A stretch of DNA of 64,000 bases. Origin: Poronia punctata. Its lineage: Eukaryota > Ascomycota > Sordariomycetes > Xylariales > Xylariaceae. The notes beneath the pieces were generated by a model that searched no databases, was not told where the DNA came from, and saw only the letters and a program-made list of their open reading frames with translations. A program made the translations under genes and the position numbers. Each line of letters begins with the position of its first letter. Within the stretch, counting starts at the first letter, position 1. Of this stretch, positions 34,178-45,821 are shown piece after piece. The DNA lies in contig MU401507.1 of NCBI GenBank assembly GCA_022579005.1, positions 2,066-66,065 of the forward strand, written 5' to 3'.

Positions 34178-36588
34178 TTTATTTAATTAAAGTTACCAAA
34201 CACTCGGTAAAGCGCTATATACACATGCATCAGAACAACCACAGAATTCACAAGCAGATAATATAGATAGAGGCAGGCAGGTAGCTGTAGGGGTTGGTCG
34301 TGTATGATCAAGCGTAAGCGTGTAGAGTCGCACCCCGTACCTAATATGTACCTAGGACGCGGTGTGCGTTTTGTACGGGGAGCAGGTGTGCAAGAGGGAG
34401 TGCAAGAGAGACAAGAGAGGGTTGTAGGGATGCTATACGGGATACCTACCTTACTTACATAGGTTACATATATGTGCAGGTGTGGGTGTGGATGCGGGCG
34501 CGAGTGCGAGTGCAAAAAGGAGAAAACGTGGGATTGTAGGAGGGGTTGTGTTTGTGTTACAGTCGCATCAAAATGCTAGGTATCAGCTATGTACCCAACC
34601 GACCTGCATGGTCCGGATTACAGGTATATATAGGCCTGTCCCCTGTTTTGCCTTTCTCATTGCCTTGTTTTTTAAACGAGCAGATTTGTAGATAGGCGGC
34701 GCTTGCTCTACTGCAAGCATACTCGTCGTATACGGTGTAGACTACTCGTAGGTGTAGGTGTAGAAAGTTAGGAGCGACTGGGTTACATTGTAACCGCCTT
34801 TTTGCTTCAGGCTATCTTTTCTTGGTTTCTTCTGCCAAGTCTACCGCCTGCGCCGGCCATGCCTAGGGAAGCAGTAATACTCGTAAATAACTCGGTATCT
34901 ACTCAGTACACACAAGGGTACTTGGGAGTAAGGTTGAGTTACACGTACGTGCGTACTTCTAGTGGCTGGTGGCCGGTTGGTCATCGGTAACTGCAGCAAC
35001 CCCCAAATGGCAGACTCACAACCACGACACCCATTACTCATCGTCTGCTTACATAACGCCACCCGGGGTTTTAGACGCATGTTCTAGATGCATGTTCACA
35101 GGAGGCAATAGGCTACGGTACGTGTATATTGTGAAATACCTAAGCACTACGCACAGTTTATATGAGATCTATTTCGTGTTTTTAAATATCAAGAAGCTAC
35201 CTACACGTACATGACGTATTTAACATGTACGTGTAGTATACTTTACGTATTAGTCTAGGGCCCGTGGGCATCGGCGTTGCCATGTGCATTCATACGAGTA
35301 CGTATATTATCCGTACAGCCCCGGAGCTATTGCACTTCGCCTCTACTGAAAATACGCTGTATGACCATTTTTTCGCTTCTTTTCCCTTGCAGCTACTACG
35401 TTACGTGTGCACTGGAAAGTTCCATGCACGACGGTAGCTTCCATGGCCCATGGGACGGTGATACCAAGGGACCGGGCCACGCCTTTGCTTACCTAATACA
35501 TGATACACCGGGCCTCGGTGATATGAAACGAAATTGAACAAAATCCAAGGGTTAGAGCCTAGAGGCTTCGAAGAAATGTCTTCTTGACTCAGAATGCATC
35601 GAGAAGACTCACGCGCATGCTTGGCCACACCCGTGTGGCGATATGGGCAATTGCTAGTACTACCTGTATGTCCACTCAACACTAGTCGTCTCCACCACAT
35701 TCTGCCCTTTTCCCACTTGAAGAGAGGGGGGAGTGCGTACGTAGGCATAGGCGGCTTGGTTTTCTTACCTATCTAGGCCTCTTGCCGGCATCTGTAGAAC
35801 AACCCATTGTAGGAGGAGATGGCTGTGCCTGGTACGAGAAGACGCCATTGCTGCCATCCCCAGCACCGTCGTAATATGCCCTCTGGCCATTATGGATGCT
35901 GCCAGGTTGTTTCAAGGAAGCGAGAACTAGACCGATCAACTTACCCGATGTGGGACAAGTTGATAGACGATGTGGCGGGTTACTGAGTATATTACACTGC
36001 TGTGCATATGCGAGGAAGCAGATGCTTCAATAAACACGCTGCGCCTTCGCAATTTGAAGAAAGCTTGGATGGTACGTGCTCATCTAAGTCATTGCATACG
36101 AATATGAAAGAAGACGGGCGCGGCTGGCAGGCTAGGGACCTAGAGTTCTTGGTAGAGACGAGCTGAGAGGATGCAATGACGCTGGCGGCCGAATTCGTAC
36201 TCGTTGAAACAACTTTGCTGGCTCGGGCCATGAGTGAGTGGCCCTTCAATTACATGACCCGTATAAATCGCGCCATTCAAGTCCTTTCTATATCATGCTA
36301 TATTACGCGACTTGGAACCTCGGAACAAACCATCCATGTTAGAATAAAAGGGGTATCAATATGCTACGCTTTTCCTCTATATCAGTGTTAGTGTACAAAC
36401 CTTTAAGCGCCGCAGCTGCTGCAAGCAAAACAAAAAATATCATCACTTAACTCCCGTACTGGTCCGACGTCGTAGCCTCATGTGCTGTAGAATGAAATGA
36501 ATTACCTTTTCACCTGTGCTCCTCGTAACTCGCCGCTCGCGCCGCTTATTCCGACGGCCTCGCCAGTGCTACCGGCCAGTGCCGCCGC
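34178..36588. other. 2.4 kb with no defensible gene
   Basis: Downstream side of MED6. Short open frames (34183-34515, 35401-35748, 35992-36249) show no recognised domain. GT/AC-rich low-complexity sequence lies at 34470-34520. Nothing else could be assigned. Confidence 0.5.
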
Positions 36589-37651
36589 CTATGCTGATGT
36601 TGGCGTCTGCCCTGTCTTACTCTTTTTACGTTTGAGCTTGGACGTGCCGCCGGTAGGCGTCTTGGGCGTCTTATCACCCGCCTTACCAACCCCGTCTTTG
36701 CTCTTTTTAACACCAAGGTCCATAATCGAGGGGCTGTTAAACGATGTATCGAGCGTGGTGATCCCTGGGACTTGTAATTTGTCTGTGCGCCCAGTCTTGC
36801 TCAGGTTGAAAGCGCCTGGCCTGCCTGTGATGGGGTTTTCGTCCTCGTATTCGGCGCCGGACTGCGAGTGTATGAGCATCGAATGTTCCGCATGCCGCAT
36901 CATATTCAGGGTAGAAAAGGCTGCATCTGGCTTTTTGGGATCGAGTGGGGAGCCGCCCTTGTTAGCCGCAGCTTTGCCATCGGGCCGAGGCGTCGTCTCT
37001 TTCGATTCGGCTGCGATGCGCGCACGGGGGTTCAATGCCGCTGGGGCCATTTTGTAGACGTGGCCTTGAGACGGTGACCAGATCTGTGCTTCGTCGGCTG
37101 CCGGAAAGCACTTACTTAGGGCCGAAGTTATCGTTGTCTGACCTTGAGTTATTAGCAAATCCCCACGCTGCATCGCCTTTCCCGTCTTCAGCAGTTTTGG
37201 TAGGGCGAGGGGGGGCGCGTACGGTTCGGAAACTCATGACTTGCGCCAAGGTGGGCGCCATATATATATTATCGCCGACGATATAGTAGGTGGCATGTAC
37301 GGTTATGTCGTCTTCGGGATCCCGCTTCCGGCGTGTCTGCTTGCGGATGACCCAGACACCGGTCCCCGTACCGGGGGCAGTCTCGGCCGGTTCCTGGGCG
37401 ACGAGGAATTCAAGCCCCGACATTTCTCGCAGACGGCCTTCGAAAGCCTCGCGGGTCTGGACCAAATGAAACATGGCCGGGTTATACATCGCTTGGTTCG
37501 CGAGGACAGCATTATTTGAAGTCTGGTCGAAAAATGGCGACATGGCGAAATAGAAGAGCACCGAGTTACTGTGAAGTCCTTGCATCTGCTGTATCGACTG
37601 AGGATGGCGCCACTGGATCTCATCCAGAGGCGGCTCTATTTGGGTAGCCAT
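36589..37651 (-). CDS. MED6: Mediator of RNA polymerase II transcription subunit 6
   Basis: A Mediator head-module subunit that links activators to RNA polymerase II, in the nucleus. Exons 37223-37651 and 36589-37137 (325 aa); the 85-nt intron (donor GTACGC, acceptor GGTCAG) is phase 0. The MED6 domain spans roughly residues 10-165. Seen are DEIQWRHPQSIQQMQGLHSN, SVLFYFAMSPFFDQTSNN, EFLVAQEPAE, YYIVGDNIYMAPTLAQVM and, after the join, ITSALSKCFPAADEAQIWSP with GHVYK. The C-terminal ~150 residues are Lys/Pro/Ser-rich and poorly conserved, ending in a basic SKLKRKKSKTGQTPTSA stretch. The joined length is typical for filamentous fungi. Confidence 0.93.
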
Positions 37652-38042
37652 CCGTAGATGTTTATTGTTTATGCTAGTCCACTAGAGATGGTCGAGTGAA
37701 AGGCCACGGTTTGGATAAAATAAGGTGCTACCTAGTAGATATTGCGAATCGTGTATTGCCCAGTGTTTCAACGTTTGAAGTGGGTGGGTAAATAGTAGGT
37801 AGGTAGTAGATACGAGTATGTAGGAGTCCTATCGTATGTAGTTGTAGTGTAGGTAGGTATTAGGTAACTCACCGTAACAGCCATCCTACCTGAAGGTACG
37901 TTAGGTGTCCCTCTGGTGCTTGCGTGCATTTGCTAGGTCATTGCTGGGGCTATTTCAACAAAGATCCCATCTCCACCACTTTGGATCCAGCTAACTTCTC
38001 TGTATTATACTAAGGTATGTTAGGTACTCGTACTCGTAGGTA
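37652..38042. other. MED6 upstream region
   Basis: About 390 bp with many GTAGGTA words (37780-37870 and 38010-38040), up to the TA target duplication of the first DNA element. No gene. Confidence 0.5.
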
Positions 38043-38563
38043 CTAGAGGACCCACCTGGTTGGTGGTCCCTCTCTGCTACGCAGAGAGGGGGACTAAACC
38101 CTAATTTAGGTTATAACTACGGTTTAGGTCTAGGTAGACCCTATACCTAATTTGTATAGGAACATTACCAAATTTAAAACAAAGTTATTAACTTTAACAC
38201 GTTGCTATAACTTTTTTAAAGCTATTATAGCTATTTTTTTAAAAAAAATTAAAATATTAAAGGTTTAGTATTATACTATATAAATAATATAGCTATTAAC
38301 TTAGCAAAAATATTACTATTTTAAGTATAATACTATAAATTTTAACCTATTTTAACTAATTAAAAGCCACTATTTGCTTATATTATCAGATTTCCAGACC
38401 TTATAACAAGCTAGAATAAAATTAGAAAAACAAGCTATAACTATAGCTATATTTATAACGCTTTTTTAATTCTAGCTATATATGTTATAATAGATGCATA
38501 GCTATTGTTACAATGTTATATTAGTTAGTACGTTAGTTAGTATATAGAATTTTATATGTAATT
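38043..38563. repeat. left inverted arm of the foldback element
   Basis: Pairs with 38603-39092. Shared landmarks include CCTAATTTGTATAGGAACA near the end and TTTAAGTATAATACTATA further in. The left arm has a small extra segment near the centre (AGTTAGTATATA). Confidence 0.85.
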
Positions 38564-38602
38564 CTAAGTAAACTTAGGTTAGATCTAGGTTAAAAACGGT
38601 CT

Positions 38603-39092
38603 AAATTACATATAAAATTTCAACGTACTAACTAATATAACACCGTAATAATAGCTATGCACCTATTATAATATATATAGCTAAAATTAAAAAAGCGTTA
38701 TAAATATAACTATAGTTATAGCTTGTTTTTTTAATTTTTTTTAACGTTATAAGGTTTAATAACCTAAGCAAATCTAGCCTTTTAATTAGTTAAAATAAGT
38801 TAAAATCTATAGTATTATACTTAAAATAGTAATACTTTTGCTAGGTTAATAGCTATATTATTTATATAGCATAATACTAAACCTTTAGTATTTTAATTTT
38901 TTTTAAAAAAATAGCTATAACAGCTTTAAATAAACTATAGCAACGCGTTAAAATGTTTTAAATTTAGTAGTGTTCCTATACAAATTAGGTGCAAATCTTA
39001 CTAAGACCTAAACTATAATTATAACCTAAATTAAGGTTTAGTCCCTTTTTCTGCATAGTAGAGAGGGATTACTAACTAGGTAGGTTCTTTAG
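38603..39092. repeat. right inverted arm of the foldback element
   Basis: Reverse complement of the left arm with scattered transitions and small indels. Its terminal hairpin is degraded (CCCTTTTTCTGCATAGTAG). Confidence 0.85.
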
Positions 39093-39146
39093 TAGCGCGA
39101 TAACCATTATTGCATATAGTTTATAATGTTTAAATGTATATTAGTA

Positions 39147-39299
39147 CTAGGGGGCCTACCCTTTGTAGTCCCCTCTGCTATGCAAAGAGGGCAACATTAA
39201 TATTAATTACTTTAAAAATCATTGTTTAGTTAACTATAAGCTCTATACCTAATTTATATAGGAAAACTACTAAAACATAAGCAAAATTACTATTTTTAA
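39147..39299. repeat. left terminal inverted repeat of the 2.5-kb element
   Basis: Pairs with 41471-41623. The hairpin here is damaged: CCCCTCTGCTATGCAAAGAGGG. Confidence 0.88.
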
Positions 39300-41470
39300 C
39301 GCGTTAATATAATTTACTTAAAGCTATTTTAACTTTGTTTTTTATAATAAAATAACCCTAATAAATATAATTAGCTTTTTAAAAGTAAATAAAGCAGCAA
39401 AGTAGATTTTAAACTAAAAAAACCGCTTTTATTACAAGTTATTTATTATAAGCTATTTTAAGCACCTTTATATAAAGGCTTTTTTAACTTATAATGCTAT
39501 AAAACGCTTTAAAATCTTTTAAAGCAGCATTTTTAGTGCTTTAAAGCGCATAAAAAGCAATAATATTAATAGTTTGCTTAAAAAGCTTTATAGCAAGCTT
39601 ATTATATTAATTAAAGCTAAAAATAAAGCATTAACTTTATATATATGCTTTATTGCTTATAAAGGCTTACTACTTATAAAAAGCATAATAAATATAACTA
39701 TAATTAAACTTTAAGCGCGCTGTTTATTTTTTATAAGCTTTATTTTTAGCTAAACTTTTTGCTATATTTTTGCTTTATATTTTAAATTATGCTACTAAAA
39801 AATAAAAGCTATTAATGCTAAACGCTTTACTTTATAATAAAAAAATAAGTTAATTAAAGCGTTTTATAACTTATATATTAAAATAATTAAAAAATATAAC
39901 ATTTTTATAAATAATAACTAAAATATAAACAAAATAAGTATATAAATTAGCTATATTAGTAATAATATTAAAATTATTACTATTGCTATGCTTAAAAACT
40001 TTAAAACACTTAAAATAAGTAATTATAGCAACAAAAAAAGTACTACTTATATTAAGTATAGTTTAGCTATAAACAAAGCTATTTTGCTATATATGATTTT
40101 TAAAGTATTTTTTTTAATAATATAAGCTAAGTTAAAAATAAAGTTAAAAACGTAATTTATACGCTTTAAAAATAGCTTTGCTACTTAAAAAGTATAAGTT
40201 AACTAGCTAAAGTACTTTAACAAGCATTTTTTTAAACAATTTTTTACTTTTAGCTATAAAGCTATAAAAGCTAAATATTAACACACTTTTAAAAACTACT
40301 TTTATAAAAGTAAACTTACTTATACTTATATTAATTTTATTATAGCTTTTAATAATATATACTATTTTAGCTTTACTACTAAAAACTTAATAAAAAGCTT
40401 TAAAATAATAAAATTTTAACTTTATAAGCTTTTTTTTATTATTAACGTTTTAAAACAAAAGTTAGCTAACTAAAGCACTTTAAAAGTACTATTATTGCTG
40501 CTATTTAATAATATATTTATATAAGCAAAATTTAATATAGCTTACCTATATAAAAAGTATATAAATATATTAAACTTGCTTTTTTTATTACTTTTATAAA
40601 AAGCTTTTTAATTAGTATATAAAACGCTTAACTAAGCTATTATGCTAAAATAGGTAAATAATTAATATATTAAGTTAACTATTACTTAAAAAAATACTAT
40701 AGCAAATAAAACTTAAAAGCAATTTTATAAGCTTTAAAAGTAACGTTTTAATAATATTAGCGCTAACAAGCTAAAAAATTAAGTAGCTATAAAAAAAGCT
40801 AAAAAAAATAAAAAGCTATAGCTAAGCAAATAAAAGCATTTAAAGCTACTAAAAAAAAGCAAAAAAAAAAAACTAAAAAAAAAGTAGTAATATAATAAAA
40901 AAAGCTATTATTACTTTTATAACTAGTTAAAAAATATATAAAAAAAAATAACTATATTTTTTATAGCAAAAGGCACCTCTTTTAAGCTAGTAAAAAAAAT
41001 AAACAGCCTTTTTTATTTATAGTAAATATAAACCTTATACCTTTTTTTAAATAGATTTACTACGTTAATAAGCTTTTTTTATATAACTAAAAAGGCTTTA
41101 ACTTTAAAAAGGCTATTATAAATAATAATAAGTATATGTTTATTAGGCTAAATAAACTATAAAGCCTTTTAAAGCTTAATAACAACGCTATAAAATTAAA
41201 CAATTTCTTTAAAATAAACCTTAATAATAACTTTAACAATAAAAAAAACAATAGCAAAGTAAAACTGCTTTTAAGCCCTCTTTTTTTAAAGGCTTTAACT
41301 TTATAAAAGCTATATAATAATATAAAAGCCCTTTAGGCTTAAAACGCTATAAATAACCTAATTATACTAAAATAAAGCTAAAAACGCTAAAAACACTATA
41401 AAAACCATTTCTTTAATCTACTAACTACTTTATACATTGCTATTAATTATAATACAATTATAGTAGCTTA

Positions 41471-41623
41471 TTAAAAATAATAATTTTGCTCGTATTTTAG
41501 TAGTTTTCCTATACAAATTAAGTATAAAGCCTACAATTAACTAAACAATGATTTTTAAAGTAATTAATATTAATGTTGCCCCCTCTGCGTAGCAGAGGGG
41601 ACCACGAAAGGTGGGCCCCCTAG
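41471..41623. repeat. right terminal inverted repeat of the 2.5-kb element
   Basis: Better preserved copy. It contains the intact hairpin CCCCTCTGC-GTA-GCAGAGGGG at about 41579-41600. Confidence 0.88.
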
Positions 41624-41625
41624 TA

Positions 41626-42334
41626 GGTAAGGTTAAGTATTTTTCCTTACAAGTACATGTTATCGACCATTGAGACTCTACACGTGGACACCTACACATG
41701 TATAATTTTTTTTAATCTGTCTCTCCTGAGAGACGAACAACAGGGTCTGTTTGTGGTCATTCCCCGTCCAACTTTTCGACTCTCACCTTTTAACGTGCCA
41801 CAAATGAAGTATGAAGCAATTCTCGATTACGATACCCAGAATACACAAGTCCAAGCCTGAACTGAGGATTCAATTGGTGAGCGAGATCGGCCGAGCTTTT
41901 TGTCCTAGCTGAAAAGACAGTAGGTGGACGAATCAAAAATACAATAATGGTCATAGTGGGGACTTCTGTCGCCGGGTTTACATCAGGTATCGCGGGGGCG
42001 TTTTAGTTGACTCGCGAAGCTCTTGCGAGTACGAGTACCTACACGTACCTTTCCTTTGCAATTGGAGACTTGGAACCAAAATAATAAAGACTTGGCCGAA
42101 TTGCGTCGTGCCGACTTCGCCCAGGATTTTCCTCTCTGCCCTTCTACAGGCACATACGTCTTTGGACTCACCGTAACTACCTGTTAGCATCCTGAGAAGT
42201 ATATCTGCAGTCGGAATTGGTTCAATTGATCTCTTGTATCGTCTTTTGCTGTGTAATACGGACAATCAATCCCTCCTGCTTGCTATTCGCTACCTGGTCG
42301 CCATCTGAAGCTCCTGTGAGCTCACAACACAGCC
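41626..42334. promoter_or_regulatory. ILV3 upstream region
   Basis: About 700 bp between the TA-flanked element and the ILV3 start. A TGACTCG heptamer at 42008-42014 is one base from the Gcn4/CPC1 consensus TGACTCA, which would suit an amino acid biosynthesis gene, but a single near-match is weak. The sequence before the ATG is pyrimidine-rich, as in fungal leaders. Confidence 0.35.
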
Positions 42335-44199
42335 ATGGCTGTCCAGACTCTTCTGCGAGCCAAAGCGCCGGCAGCTCTTGGTCGGCCGATGATGGCCTAC
42401 TCCAAGAAGCATGCGTAAGTTCCGTAGAGTACTTGACTTGATAATTCACAAACTTTAGTTGACGACTCTCCTCTAGCCGCCTTTTCAGTACTTCGTCTGC
42501 TCTCCGATCCGATAGTGATGGCCTGAACAAGGTTTCCCGCACCATTACTCAACCCAAGTCACAGGGTGCCTCACAAGCCATGTTGTACGCCACCGGTCTG
42601 GAGAAGGAGGATATGTCCAAGGCTCAGGTTGGAATCTCGTCTGTGTGGTGGGAAGGAAACCCATGCAACATGCACCTCATGGATCTGTCCGCTGTCGTCA
42701 AGAAGTCGGTCGCGCGAGCTGGCCTCGTCCCATACCGATTCAACACAATCGGTGTTTCTGACGGTATATCTATGGGCACAACCGGAATGCGATACTCGTT
42801 ACAAAGCCGAGAGATTATCGCCGACAGCATAGAAACTGTCATGCAGGGCCAATGGTACGACGCAAACATTTCGCTTCCTGGCTGCGACAAGAACATGCCC
42901 GGTGTTCTGATTGCTATGGGCCGTGTGAATCGACCGAGTATCATGGTCTACGGTGGTACCATCAAGCCCGGCTGCACCATGGATGGCAAGACTATCGACA
43001 TGGTCAGCGCCTTCCAGGCGTATGGGCAATATCTCTCAGGGGAAATCAACGAGGAGCAGCGGTTCGATATCATCCGTCATGCTTGCAATGGAAGCGGCGC
43101 ATGTGGTGGCATGTATACCGCCAACACAATGGCTTCCGCCGCCGAGACGTTGGGCATGACTCTCCCTGGAAGCAGCAGCAGTCCTGCCGAATCCGAGGCC
43201 AAGGTTAAGGAGTGTGAAAACATTGGCGAGGCTATCAAGAACATTATGAGGGAGGACATCAGACCTAAGGATATTCTTACGAGAGAAGCTTTCGAAGAGG
43301 CCATGGTTGTTGTCAATATCCTCGGTGGTAGCACCAACGCCGTGCTTCATCTGATTGCGATTGCTGACTCAGTTGGCATCAAGCTGACCGTCGACGATTT
43401 CCAAGCCGTCTCCGACCGAACCCCCTTCCTGGCTGACTTGAAGCCGTCCGGCAAATATGTCTTTGAAGATCTCTATAAGATAGGTGGCACACCATCCTTG
43501 CTGAAGTTCCTCATTGGTGAAGGTATCATATCCGGCAATGGCATCACGGTTACTGGCAAGACGATAAAGCAGAATGTGGAATCATGGCCGTCGTTCCCTA
43601 AAGATCAAGCCGTCATCCGACCGTTCTCGAATCCAATCAAGCCCACTGGCCACATCCAGATCCTCCGTGGCTCACTCGCACCGGGCGGCTCGGTCGGAAA
43701 GATCACCGGAAAAGAGGGACTCGTATTCACTGGCAAGGCCAAGTGCTACGATCAGGAGAATGACTTCATCGAGGCTCTCGAGAGGGGAGAGATCAAGAAG
43801 GGCGAGAAGACCGTGGTCATCATCCGATACGAGGGACCCAAGGGCGGCCCGGGGATGCCCGAAATGTTGAAGCCTTCGTCCGCTATCATGGGTGCAGGCC
43901 TAGGTGATGACGTTGCACTATTGACTGATGGCCGATTTTCCGGCGGCAGCCACGGTTTCTTGATCGGGCACATCGTACCGGAGGCGGCCGAGGGTGGTCC
44001 CATTGGTTTAGTGCAAGACGGTGACATTGTGACCGTGGACGCGGAGAAGCGCGTTATTGATTGCAACGTTAGCGAAGAGGAGATGGAGAAGCGAAGGCGC
44101 GAGTGGACGCCGCCCGCGCCGAGATACAGACAGGGCACCCTTACCAAATACTCGAAGCTCGTCAGCGACGCAAGCCACGGATGCGTGACTACGAACTAG
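42335..44199 (+). CDS. ILV3: dihydroxyacid dehydratase (mitochondrial, valine/isoleucine synthesis)
   Basis: Converts 2,3-dihydroxy-isovalerate and 2,3-dihydroxy-3-methylvalerate to the 2-keto acids, the third common step of branched-chain amino acid synthesis, in mitochondria. Exons 42335-42414 and 42477-44199 (600 aa), joined in phase 2. The start [20 protein letters not shown] and [11 protein letters not shown] look like a mitochondrial presequence. The IlvD/Edd fold follows, with Fe-S cysteine motifs PGCDKNMPG (near residue 162) and [13 protein letters not shown] (near 235), [38 protein letters not shown], and near the end [20 protein letters not shown]. The length is normal and no damage is seen. 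The gene is convergent with the acyltransferase gene. Confidence 0.96.
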
Positions 44200-44764
44200 A
44201 TTCGAAATCTTATGTGGGAGTGGTGGAGAAGGCGGCCGTGGAACGAAGGCGAAATATGCAATGATACCAGAGGCAGCACAGCGAACATATAACAGACAAG
44301 TATCTGTAGAGCAGGTCAGTATACTGGACGCTTGGAGACAGCCTCGTGTAATTATTATCTGATTTCCATTAAAACTGGCGGGACAAAACTGGCGGAGGCT
44401 AAAGGGGCGCAATCTGAATTGTTTAGAATTGGACTTTGAACTTCTCGAGACGCCTGACCCACGGCCGTGGCCACTCGTGTTAACCATAGCAATGCTTACT
44501 TTGTTTACGCTTCTTTCTCCCCCTTTTATCATGATCAGCATATTTCGCCTAGAACACCATGCATCTTACGAATATTGTACTTTTCATTTCTCCTTCCTGT
44601 TGGGGGATGTGGCTATGCAGAACCTCCCCTACATGTGCAAAATACGGGCTAGGCTCCTCGCCAGTGTCCAAACACGCTTCTATTCCGCTACCAGGAAAGT
44701 CGTGGAGGATAAGCCCTTTACTCGTAGATCGCAACGTGTGCACACAAACTAACCGTCACTGGAC
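44200..44764. other. intergenic between convergent ILV3 and acyltransferase genes
   Basis: 565 bp of 3' flanks. Open frames crossing it on both strands are unrelated to known families. Confidence 0.5.
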
Positions 44765-45821
44765 TCAATTTCTCTTATTTTTGATCCAAAGACTAACAAA
44801 TGCAGCCTTATCCTGCACTGTAAGGCCTACACGCCTGTTCCTGGCTAGCCTAGCAAGGGCATCGCCTATATGGTCGATTATTCGTTGTTCTTCGGGCGTC
44901 AGATCTTCGTCTCCACCCCCGCCTCCCCCGGCCTTCTCGTCCGTAGCACTGTGGGACAGCCCATTAGTAGCTGCCGACGTGTTGGAGATTCCTTCGGCTA
45001 CGCGAACGCGGATATAGTGGGTCGGCTTGCTGAGCAAGTTCCATAAGAATGTAAACCAGGTGCCGGGCACGGGGGTCGTAACATCGGCAGGCGTGTACCG
45101 CATGCTCACGGGGAATATCTTGGCGTCAGCTGGGGTAGACAACAACGACGGAGATAGTGGGAGGATCCCCTTTCCATTCGTGGTAGTCGTCTCGGGGAAC
45201 ACAGCGATGATTCGGCGAGGGTTCTCCTCGAGGAGAGCTCGGATAGTCGTCAGGCCCGTCTCCGAGGGAGCGGCTGTGGAAGGGGGCGAAAGTGCAAGCA
45301 CGACTGCGCGGAACAGACATATGCGCTTTACCTTGCGTGTGCCCGGATATGAGGCGACGAAAATGGGGTCGAAGATGGCAGCAAGATAGAGAGCGTCGAT
45401 GGGACTGGTGAACTGGGCAGCTACGACGGCATGTTCGCGGGGGAAGCGGGAGGCGGGCTGCTGAGAAAGGGAACCTCGTTTCACACCGTCGAGCTGGAGG
45501 TCAACCCACCAGATGCCGTTGATCAGTAGTATTGTCCATAGATACAATTTTCGTACGACTTGTGGGAGCGGCAGGTTATCTAGCACGAAGAAGTAAAGGA
45601 CGCACCACGCCGAAAGTAGCGTGAGCCGGAAGCTGGCAAGCACGGCACCACAGACTTTGGCATATACCGGCGTGGGTGTTGTCGTTGGAAGAAAGGGTGA
45701 TATTCCCGAGCCTGGTAATAGCAAGCCATCCACGTCAATCGCCGTCTATTTGGGCATACGCCGTCGAAAGCTAGAAGGGAAATGGCTTACCTCTATCTCG
45801 GAATTGGCTATATTTTTCCAT
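44765..45821 (-). CDS. LOA1: PlsC-type lysophospholipid acyltransferase, LOA1/VPS66-like
   Basis: Likely an ER/lipid-droplet lysophosphatidic acid or lysophospholipid acyltransferase. Exons 45791-45821 and 44765-45711 (325 aa). The 31-nt first exon (MEKYSQFRDR) splices in phase 1 to the acceptor at 45712, giving MEKYSQFRDRGSGISPFLP. The longer frame upstream of that acceptor starts at a GTG and is not used. A hydrophobic segment lies at about 32-55 and another at about 60-75. The acyltransferase region runs at about 100-260: FTSPIDALYLAAIFDPIFVA at the block I position and IAVFPETTTTNGKGILPLSP as block III. Odd: the His of the canonical HX4D motif is Phe here (F-TSPI-D). It may be a family trait of these fungal proteins or a loss; the acyl acceptor is not deducible. 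Confidence 0.8.

Larger units (their letters stand above)
38043..39092. mobile_element. 1,050-bp foldback DNA transposon (TA target duplication)
   Basis: Almost the whole element is one inverted repeat. The left arm is about 38043-38563, the spacer about 39 bp, and the right arm about 38603-39092. Both ends start CTARAGRACCYACCT and are flanked by TA (38041-38042 and 39093-39094). Just inside the left end is a hairpin CCCTCTCTGC-TAC-GCAGAGAGGG, decayed by transitions in the right arm. The interior is AT-rich with no open frame, so it is non-autonomous. TA duplication suggests the Tc1/mariner-pogo group (inference). Differences between arms are mainly C/T and G/A, as expected of RIP. Confidence 0.85.
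39147..41623. mobile_element. 2,477-bp RIP-degraded DNA transposon with 153-bp TIRs and TA duplication
   Basis: Ends CTAGGGGGCC...GGCCCCCTAG are flanked by TA (39145-39146 and 41624-41625). Terminal inverted repeats of about 153 bp (39147-39299 and 41471-41623) differ mostly by transitions. The interior is about as AT-rich as the 14-21 kb block and has no usable frame. Lysine-codon-rich AAAAAA/GCTAAAAAA stretches at 40790-40990 could be the remains of a basic, Ala/Lys-rich transposase C-terminus as in fungal pogo/Fot1 elements, but this is only suggestive. It shares end bases, the subterminal hairpin and an AATTTRTATAGGAA motif with the foldback 52 bp to the left, so both belong to one family. 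Confidence 0.85.

Noticed and set aside
33855..34186. Poly-glycine frames next to the N gap
   Set aside because: They are translations of the G homopolymer and N gap, an assembly artefact.
39147..41623. Intact transposase gene in the 2.5-kb element
   Set aside because: No frame of meaningful length survives in any of six frames; only composition hints remain.
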